A stretch of DNA of 5,075 nt from an uncultured Gardnerella sp. (GTDB taxonomy: Bacteria; Actinomycetota; Actinomycetes; Actinomycetales; Bifidobacteriaceae): the NCBI GenBank assembly GCA_947252975.1, contig CAMXWX010000059.1, positions 1 through 5,075 of the forward strand, written 5' to 3'. Of this stretch, positions 1 to 5,075 are shown one piece after another. The notes under the pieces were generated by a model. That model worked only from the letters and a program-made list of their open reading frames with translations, made no database searches and was not told where the DNA came from. How positions within the stretch are numbered: position 1 is the stretch's first letter; every line of letters starts with the position of its first letter. A program made the position numbers and the translations under genes.

Positions 1-2
1 TG

Positions 3-77
3 ACTCGTTTAGCAGCATTAGGCGTGGCTGCGGCGACGCTTATGGTACCGCTTGGGCAAGTTCCTGCGGCATTTGCA
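3..77 (+). other. Signal peptide (n-region cut off)
   Basis: Residues 1-25 give a hydrophobic Ala/Leu/Val core (LAALGVAAATLMVPLG) and end in PAAFA, with A-F-A at -3 to -1 as a signal peptidase I site before KND. The preceding residues TR look like the end of a basic n-region, so the start codon is probably only a few to a few tens of codons upstream. The charged, Lys/Asp/Asn-rich sequence after residue 25 is typical of a mature secreted N-terminus. I infer Sec export. The cleavage position is a visual prediction. Confidence 0.85.
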
Positions 78-3000
78 AAAAATGATAATGAAACTAAAAA
101 AGATGGCAATGCACTTGTCTCTAAGATGCTTGATTCATCTTTAAAAGCTAATAGTGAGATTAAGTCTATAGAAGATTTACGCCATGTTAATCCAACTCTT
201 GCTAAAGCTTTTGAGAATTACAGTAAAAAAGATCAATTTAATAAAAATTCAAATGCTCAAGTAACTGTTGTTGTTACGTTGAAAAATTATCGTTCGCAAC
301 TCACGGATGCTGACGAAAAAGCCAACATTCATGAGCAGAATGTTTTAATTAACCGCGTAAAGTCAAAGTACAATATGACGGTTCGTCGCCAGGTTGGTTA
401 TTTAATGAGTGCTTTTGAAGCTACTCTCCCTGAAAAACACGTTCAAGATTTGAAACGTGAGCCAGGTGTAGTTTCTGTCGCAAAAGAACGTTTATATCAT
501 CCAATGGAAAATTATGCTCGCGATTTACAAGGCGTGCAGACGGTGTTTAAAAAGCATCACCTCGATGGAACCGGAATGCTTGTTTCTATTATCGATACGG
601 GCATCGATCCAAATCATCAAGATATGAAGCTTGACGCTTCAGCAAAAAAGAATATTCGCTTGAAGCCAACTGGTAAAGGAAATACAACAGATAAAGTTCC
701 TGCAGGTTTCAATTACGCTGATGAAAATACTAATTTCACAGACGCTAATGGTGAACAGCACGGTATGCACGTTGCCGGTATTGTGGCTGCTAACGGCGAT
801 GAAAATGGTGCTCCAGCATCTGAAAATCATCGTGTTGATGGCATAGCTCCAAACGCTCAGCTGCTCGCTATGAAAGTCTTCTCAAATGTGCCAGGTTCGC
901 ATGGTGCTCGTGATGTTGATATTGTTGCTGCAATCGAAGATTCTGTAAAGCTTGGCGCAGACGTTATTAACATGTCTCTTGGCTCAGATAACGGTTTCGG
1001 TGGAACGTCAAGTGCTACTAGTGTCGCGTTAAAGAAGGCTCGCGAAGCTGGTGTGCTTCCAGTTATTTCTGCAGGAAACTCCGGCTTGAACTTCTCTGAA
1101 AGCGGTGGCATAGATGATAGTTTAGGCAAGTGGGATGATGCAACTCTCGGCTCGCCATCTTCTTATCCTTCTGCTTTCAGCGTTGCTTCTGTAGAAAATT
1201 CCAACATTACTCAGCAGTCTGCAAATTGGGTTGGAAAAGATGGCAAGTCACATACTTTGCCGTACAGCTATTCTATTGGTTCTTTAACAGATGCACTATC
1301 TCAGCATGAACTTGTGGATGCTAAAAAAGCTACTAAAGCTGATGTTAAAGATCTTGATCTTACCGGTAAATATGCTCTTGTAGAACGTGGTGGAATCAGT
1401 TTTACTGAAAAGTTTAATAATGCGATTTCTAAAGGTGCTAAAGGTGTGATTGTTTACAATCACGACAAAGATTCATCCTTATTCATAGGAATGGGCGGAT
1501 TGGAGAAAATCAAAAATTGCTTTGGTGCATCTATTCCTCGTTCTTATGCATTGGAAATTAAAGCAGCATTAGATAAAGGTGAGAAAGTAAAGATAGCTTT
1601 CACTGAACAATTCGTTACTATCGCCAATCCGGATGATGGGAAGCCTTCTAGCTTTACTTCTTGGGGTCCAACTCCAGAATTTGATTTTAAACCTCAGATT
1701 GCTGGTATCGGTGGTAATGTTTGGTCCACGCAGAATGGAAATAAGTACACCAGCATGTCTGGTACTTCCATGGCTGCTCCAAACGTTTCCGGTCTTTCAG
1801 CGTTGGTGATGGAAAGCTATAAGAATCGTTTCCCTGAGCTTAACAAGTCTGAAATGGTTACTCGTGTAAGCCAAGCATTAATGAATACAGCAAGTATTAT
1901 TGGACATAAAGATTCTGCAAATAGTAAGAAAATTCCTTATGCTCCTCGTCAAATCGGCGCTGGCTTAGCTCAGGTAGATAAAGCTGTTGCTACTGACGTG
2001 ATTGCAACAGTAAACGGCAATTCGTACGTTGCTCTTAAAAACGTGAATTCTAATCGCAACTTTACAGTTACTTTACATAATTATGGTAAGAAGCCAGTAA
2101 AATTTGCTGTCCCAGATCAGGATGTTGTAAATGAGTCTAATGAGGTTAATAAAGATACAGTAACATCTATTAGTAATACTGAAACGTTGCAATCAAAAAC
2201 GCGTAATGTTACAGTAAAGCCTGGGAAAACCGCTGATGTTAAGTTTACATTAAGCCCAAATCGTTCTGAAGGCAATCATTATATTGAAGGTTGGGTGCGA
2301 TTTGAATCGCTCACTGATTCTCAACCAGATGTTTCTGTGCCATACCTTGGTTTTGTTGGAGATTGGAATGCTGAACCTATAATGGTAAAACCGGGAGAAA
2401 GCTATAGTGCAAAACATAGTGATCTTACGACATCGTTGCTTTCGGTAGCTGGTTTTATGGGTAAACTTCCGGTTAATAATGAAACTAAACCTTATGTACT
2501 TGGCGAATTTTCACCTGCAAATCAAGATGGCTGGATGGATTATGTTGTTCCATCTATGGCTATATTCCGCGGTGCATCTGACATAAAGTATTCTGTATTG
2601 GATTCTCATAATAAAACTAAGATTGTTCTTGGAACGGAACACAATGTGCATCGTTCTACTATTGCTAATGCTGGAACAACAGATGGTTTAGCTGGAAATT
2701 TCGACGGGTCTGTGTGGAATCCAAAAACAAGTAGGTTTGACATTCTTCCTGATGGATGGTACACGTATCGTATTCAAGCTCGCTTAGGAGATAAGTTTGA
2801 TTGGCAAACTTATGATATGAAGGTAGCAATCGATAATCATGGACCTAAGGTCACAGTATCTGATCGTGATGATAAAGGCAATGTGAAGATTGTTATTAGT
2901 GATGAATTGAGTCCTGATCCTGGCGTGCCAACTATTCATCTTCCTGGTGTAAAGGATGCTTTGAACTATGGTGATGAAGACACTCAATGCCCGTTGAATG

Positions 3001-5075
3001 AAGCAACTCGTACGCGAGTGTGCAAGTCTATTCACATTGGTAATGAAGCTCAATACATAGATGTGCTTGTTCGAGACAATGCTATGAATCCAACTGAGGT
3101 TAAGAAGGTATTCGACACATATGTCCCGAATGGTTCAGGAAAACCTGAGAAGAACAAGAAGTTTATTATTCCAAATGAACAAAAACTTACTTCTCACCAA
3201 ATTAAAGCAAATCAGTTAGAAGAAAGTAAGACTAACCCAGATATTAATGGTAAGTTCTATCTTGAGGGATATCTCACTAAAGATGTTGCTTCTATAAAAG
3301 CTTATGTGACTCCTAAAGACGGTAAAAATCAGGAAGTCAAATTAGCTAAAAAGCGCAAGGGTGAGAATACTTTCTATGCGTTTGTGCCACTGAAAAATGG
3401 CGAAAATACTGTAATGCTTAAAGCTTTTGATAGTAAAGGTAATCATATTGGCAATAAGGAACTTAAGCTAACGTTCAACGCGCAAACACCTAAGATTACT
3501 GTTAATGGTTTAGATGATAAGGGTAATTTGCCTGTAAGTTCAGATGGTAAAGTAACTGTTGCTGGTAAAGTAACTGATACTCCTGGAGATACTGTAAAGC
3601 TAAAGCTTACTTATCAGAAGGCTGCTGACAACACTACTCCAGCTAATGCAGTTGCTGGTTCTGTAAACAATCATGCTTCTGGTTCTGCTTCTGGATCTAC
3701 TATTAAAGCTGTTTCTGGTGCTAATACAACTTCAGCAACGAGTATTGATGCAAATGTAAAGAAAGCAGATACAGCTGCAGCTAGTAAAGAAACTGAAGAA
3801 GTAGTAACTGTTGGCAAAGACGGTAGCTTCAAAACAGTTATTACTCCTGCCGCTAAAGCTGTTATGGTAACTCTTGTAGCTACTGATTCTGCTGAAAACA
3901 CTACAACTATAGGTTTGGCTCTCGCTGGTCGTTCAACTCCTACGCCTAAACCTGCAGCTGCAACAAAAGATTTCGTGCTTACTAATGCTGGCTCTATGGG
4001 TGCTTATGCGTGGTTAATTCATAAGAAGAATTATGGTCCAGACGTTATTGGCTCTGATTACTTTGTTGCTCAAGGTGATGTGAGTTCCAAGGTGACTAGC
4101 GTGGTGTTTACTCCAGCTTCGCGTTTTGATGCTACAACTAAGAATCTTGTAACTCCAAACCCATTGCGTGCTGAAATTAAGAACGGAAAGTTTAGTGTAA
4201 AGCTTCCAATGCATCCGGGTATAAATGATTTCCGCTTGCAGGTGAATACTAAAGCAGATGACGAAGATGCTGATGAAGATGATGAAACGAATGTAATCGA
4301 TACTCCTGCAGCATTCTACTTCGACATTACGCCTCCAACGGCGCATTTCGATACTCCAAAGCTTTATGGTCACACGTTGTTCACCAATCGTGACACCGTG
4401 ACTTTCAGTGGAAATGTATCGGATGATGCTTTCGGTCAAAGTTTGCGAATTAACAACGATTCCGTTGGTGATTTCTACACTTTGGATACGAATGGTAAAG
4501 AAACAACTCGTCGCCAATTCTCAACTGACATTCCAGTAGACAATGGTGATAAGTTGCTGCTGCACTTAAGTGATCAGGTTGAATCTCATTTACTTGGTGT
4601 GATTCCAGTTGTTCTTGACGAAACGGATCCTACTGTTGAAGCAGGTTTGGTTGAAGGTGAAGAAATCGATGATGGTCACGAAATTACTGTTAAAGCAACA
4701 GATGATAATTTGAAGTCTTTGCGCGTTATGGTTGATGGTCGTCCAGTAGCGTATACAGAAAATTATCTTCCAACTACAGCAGTAGAGAACACATTAGTGG
4801 ATGTTTCTAAGGTTAACGATAATCCAACTCCAGATAAGCCAGGTTCTACAACATTAACGTTGAAGATTCCTACTAATAAGTTGACTGATGGTTCTCACAC
4901 TATCACCATTGAGGCGACCGATTTTGCCGGTAATACAGCAAGTGCCACAAGTGATAATGCAAAGGGAGCTACTGCATATACATTCAAAGTGAAGCATGGT
5001 GTGAAGCCTGGTGAGGATCCGTCTAAGCCTGGTCAAGATCCAAAGAAGCCTGGTGAGGATCCGAAGAAGCCTGGT
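3..5075 (+). CDS. Cell-envelope S8 (subtilisin-like) serine protease, C5a-peptidase/lactocepin type, partial at both ends
   Basis: The gene encodes a large surface endopeptidase that would cleave proteins outside the cell. The frame is open for 1691 codons with neither start nor stop in the window. Seen directly: the catalytic triad motifs IIDTGID (Asp198), QHGMHVAGI (His253) and GTSMAAPNVSG (Ser589), plus SAGNSG with the oxyanion Asn359. The order signal peptide, I9 propeptide, protease with PA insert, Fn1, Fn2, Fn3 and Ig-like stalk is that of streptococcal C5a peptidase and lactococcal/lactobacillus envelope proteinases. SWGPTPEF (553-560) and APRQIGAGLAQVD (647-659) are further hallmarks of this subfamily. 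The stalk is longer than that of C5a peptidase and ends in a KPGEDP-type repeat, which suggests wall anchoring by a sortase signal downstream of the window. The ATG at 42 (Met14) sits inside the signal-peptide core and is not the start. The substrate (complement, matrix or nutritional protein) cannot be read from sequence. The family call is very secure; the exact orthologue is not. Confidence 0.96.
255..503 (+). other. Inhibitor I9-like propeptide domain
   Basis: Residues about 85-167 form the intramolecular chaperone/inhibitor domain of subtilases. It starts with a beta strand (QVTVVVTLKNY), continues through charged helices, has a middle strand (RRQVGYLMSAFEATL, 128-142) and ends in PGVVSVAKERLYHP. 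The final segment matches the family pattern of a propeptide C-terminal strand and tail that occupies the active site before autoprocessing. Maturation probably cuts between about residue 165 and 180, just before the catalytic core. The spacer 26-84 between signal peptide and I9 domain is Lys/Asn-rich and has no recognised fold. Confidence 0.8.
561..1982 (+). other. Peptidase S8 catalytic domain (with PA insert)
   Basis: Residues about 187-660. Asp198 is in IIDTGID (gat at 594), His253 in HGMHVAGI (cac at 759), Asn359 in SAGNSG (aac at 1077) and Ser589 in GTSMAAPNVSG (tcc at 1767), so all four key residues are intact and the enzyme is predicted to be active. The substrate-binding strand region DVINMSLGS (320-328) and DGIAPNAQL (279-287) are also clear. 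The domain is much longer than subtilisin because the PA insert lies between Asn359 and Ser589. HGMH replaces the commoner HGTH; as I recall this variant occurs in envelope proteinases, so I do not treat it as a defect. Confidence 0.95.
1269..1613 (+). other. PA (protease-associated) domain inserted in the catalytic domain
   Basis: Residues about 423-537, between the oxyanion Asn and the catalytic Ser. The segment DLTGKYALVERGG (452-464) followed by FTEKFNNAISKGAKGVIVYNH (about 467-487) is the classic PA-domain pattern: a strand carrying 'valverG', then a helix ending in GAkgviiyn. IPRSYAL closes the fold. In C5a peptidase and lactocepin this domain sits beside the active-site cleft and is thought to shape substrate access. 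It holds Cys506, one of only three cysteines in the whole translation. Boundaries are approximate. Confidence 0.85.
2001..2357 (+). other. Fn1-like domain (fn3_5 / DUF1034 type)
   Basis: Residues about 667-785, directly after APRQIGAGLAQVDKA. The pattern ATVNGNSYVALKNV, then NFTVTLHNYGKKPVKFAV, then VTVKPGKTADVKFTLS and a closing VSVPYLGFVGDW is the beta-sandwich found immediately downstream of the protease domain in C5a peptidase and lactocepin, where it packs on the catalytic domain. The YLGFVGDW ending is a strong family mark (the usual form is Y-x-GF-G-x-W). The role is structural or in substrate positioning by analogy. Confidence 0.85.
2361..2849 (+). other. Fn2-like domain of C5a-peptidase/lactocepin type
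   Basis: Residues about 787-949. It contains FSPANQDGWMDYVVPSMAIF (836-855), which corresponds to the SPNGDG-x-x-D segment that opens the second fibronectin-like domain in envelope proteinases, then RGASDIKYSVLDSHN. It closes with LPDGWYTYRIQARL (915-928) and VAIDNHGPKV (941-950). The Asp/Asn cluster Asn840, Asp842, Asp846 could form a calcium site as in homologues; that is inference from spacing. Confidence 0.75.
2844..3125 (+). other. Fn3-like domain with a cysteine pair
   Basis: Residues about 948-1041, from GPKVTV to EVKKVFDTYV. A central strand/loop carries a predicted beta strand VKIVISD, the PGVPTIHLPG turn and VLVRDNAMNPTEVKKV. DNAMNPTEVKK resembles the common 'D-x-a-G-N-x-t' end of bacterial Ig-like folds. 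Cys996 and Cys1007 lie 11 residues apart in a loop and could form a disulfide in the exported protein. The domain corresponds by position to the third Fn module of C5a peptidase; sequence similarity to it is weaker than for the first two. Confidence 0.6.
3240..3479 (+). other. Ig-like stalk module 1
   Basis: Residues about 1080-1159: GKFYLEGYLTKDVASIKAYV, then ENTFYAFVPLKNGENTVMLKAFDSKGN and KELKLTFN. Alternating hydrophobic strands with the end pattern G-x-N-x-v-x-l-x-A-x-D-x-x-G are typical of bacterial glucodextranase-B/Big-like beta-sandwiches used as spacers. The module is preceded by a Lys/Asn/Gln-rich linker (1042-1079). I cannot name a precise family. The role, inferred, is to hold the protease away from the wall. 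Confidence 0.55.
3483..3923 (+). other. Ig-like stalk module 2, interrupted by a low-complexity insert
   Basis: Residues about 1161-1307. The first half (TPKITVNG, GKVTVAGKVTDTPGDTVKLKLTYQ) and the second half (VVTVGKDGSFKTVITPAAKAVMVTLVATDSAENTT) together make one Ig-like fold of the 'V-x-G-x-v-x-D ... dG-x-F ... v-x-v-x-A-x-D-x-a-x-N' kind. About 60 residues of simple-composition sequence separate the halves, where homologous modules would have a short hairpin. The fold assignment is by pattern only. Confidence 0.6.
3621..3800 (+). repeat. Ala/Ser/Thr/Asn-rich low-complexity segment inside module 2
   Basis: Residues about 1207-1266 are dominated by Ala, Ser, Thr, Asn, Gly and Lys, with small near-repeats such as ASGSASGS and TTSATS, and have almost no aromatic residues. 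The stretch is in frame and lies between two strands of an Ig-like module, so it is likely an exposed, disordered loop. There is no exact tandem DNA repeat, so I call it compositional rather than periodic. Confidence 0.65.
3930..3971 (+). other. Pro/Thr/Ala hinge between stalk modules 2 and 3
   Basis: Residues about 1310-1323 read RSTPTPKPAAATKD, a short proline- and threonine-rich linker between two folded modules. It is likely flexible, and such segments are common protease-sensitive or glycosylated hinges in surface proteins. The modification potential is inference. Confidence 0.6.
3972..4328 (+). other. Stalk module 3 with acidic loop
   Basis: Residues about 1324-1442. The strands DYFVAQGDVSSKVTSVVFTP, GKFSVKLPMHPGINDFRLQVN and AAFYFDIT suggest another beta-sandwich. 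The phrase G-x-N-D-F-x-L-x-V is the usual penultimate strand of these modules. Between the last two strands lies an acidic run (1419-1428, ten residues of which nine are Asp or Glu). I recognise no specific family. The opening AYAWLIHKKNYGPDVIGS is unlike the other modules. Confidence 0.45.
4329..4622 (+). other. Ig-like stalk module 4
   Basis: Residues about 1443-1540, starting with TPPTAHFDTPK and containing DTVTFSGNVSDDAFG, then TRRQFSTDIPVDNGDKLLLHLSDQVES and LLGVIPVVLDE. 'D-x-V-x-x-x-G-x-v-x-D' followed by a strand carrying 'l-x-l-x-D' matches the Big/Fn-like modules seen in Gram-positive surface proteins. 'TPP' and 'TDP' mark module borders at both ends. Function beyond spacing is not visible. 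Confidence 0.55.
4626..4994 (+). other. Ig-like stalk module 5
   Basis: Residues about 1542-1664, from DPTVEAGLVEGEEI to AYTFKVK. HEITVKATDDNLKSLRVMVDGRPV and TDGSHTITIEATDFAGNTAS are strong Ig-like hallmarks: 'D-n-l-x-s-v-x-v-x-V-D-G' and 'L-x-d-G-x-H-t-i-x-v-x-A-x-D-x-a-G-N'. This is the clearest module of the stalk and the last one before the wall-spanning repeat. Confidence 0.7.
5004..5075 (+). repeat. 21-bp tandem repeat encoding KPGEDPx heptads (runs off window)
   Basis: Three complete 21-base units start at 5004, 5025 and 5046, and a fourth is cut after 9 bases. The units encode KPGEDPS, KPGQDPK and KPGEDPK, then KPG. Adjacent copies are nearly identical in DNA: each of the first two differs from the third at three bases, all in the fourth, sixth or seventh codon. 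Pro/Lys/Gly/Asp heptads directly after the last folded module are typical of a peptidoglycan-spanning segment upstream of an LPxTG signal. Copy number may vary between strains without shifting the frame. Confidence 0.9.

Noticed and set aside
42..44. ATG (Met14) as the start codon of the protease
   Set aside because: It lies within the hydrophobic core of the signal peptide and would remove the basic n-region. The frame is open upstream to the window edge and no convincing ribosome binding site precedes it.
857..1129. Opposite-strand open frame of 90 codons
   Set aside because: It overlaps the most conserved part of the S8 catalytic domain (DGIAPNAQ to SAGNSG), so the + strand reading is certain and this one is a shadow. 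The same applies to the frames at 639-830, 2784-3053 and 4854-5036.
3671..3901. Opposite-strand open frame of 76 codons with a hydrophobic, membrane-like translation
   Set aside because: It mirrors the Ala/Ser/Thr/Asn-rich low-complexity insert. The antisense of such codons naturally gives Ala/Val/Leu-rich runs. No independent start signals or conserved motif are visible.
4014..4517. Opposite-strand open frame of 167 codons
   Set aside because: It lies wholly inside the protease stalk, where the + strand encodes recognisable Ig-like modules. Its translation shows no domain and unusual Ile/Arg/Cys-rich composition, as expected of an antisense shadow.
5004..5075. CRISPR-like direct repeats
   Set aside because: The 21-base units are contiguous with no spacers and keep the reading frame, so they are protein-coding tandem repeats.
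3..5075. A multi-gene or previously undescribed system
   Set aside because: There is only one gene, of a known family, with no neighbours visible in the window. Nothing supports a system-level claim.

Overview
The window lies entirely inside one very large protein-coding gene on the + strand. Frame 3 (codons starting at positions divisible by 3) is open from base 3 to base 5075, giving 1691 codons without a stop. Both the true start codon and the stop codon fall outside the window. Residue n below is the codon starting at base 3n, counted from the first complete codon in the window.

The protein is a secreted, very probably cell-wall-attached subtilisin-family (S8) serine protease of the cell-envelope proteinase / C5a-peptidase / lactocepin type. 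In order it shows: the hydrophobic core and A-F-A cleavage site of a signal peptide (n-region cut off); an inhibitor-I9-like propeptide; a catalytic domain with Asp198, His253, Asn359 (oxyanion) and Ser589; a PA-type insert between the Asn and Ser motifs; a Fn1-like (fn3_5) domain; a Fn2-like domain with a DG-W-x-D motif; and a Fn3-like domain with a close Cys pair. A long stalk of about five Ig-like beta-sandwich modules follows. One of these is interrupted by an Ala/Ser/Thr/Asn-rich low-complexity stretch. The window ends in a proline/lysine/glycine heptad repeat typical of a wall-spanning segment, and any sortase signal would lie beyond the end.

The base composition is AT-rich by eye, and codons mix A/T endings with some G/C-rich actinobacterial-looking ones. 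A low-GC relative of Bifidobacterium, such as Gardnerella, is my best guess from the protein architecture and KPGEDP-type tail. A Firmicute host cannot be excluded from sequence alone.

There are no RNA genes, mobile elements, CRISPR arrays, promoters, terminators or second genes that I can support. The open frames on the opposite strand are shadows of this gene. I found no multi-gene system here. The points of interest are architectural: the low-complexity insert, the tandem repeat tail, an acidic loop and the unusually long stalk.
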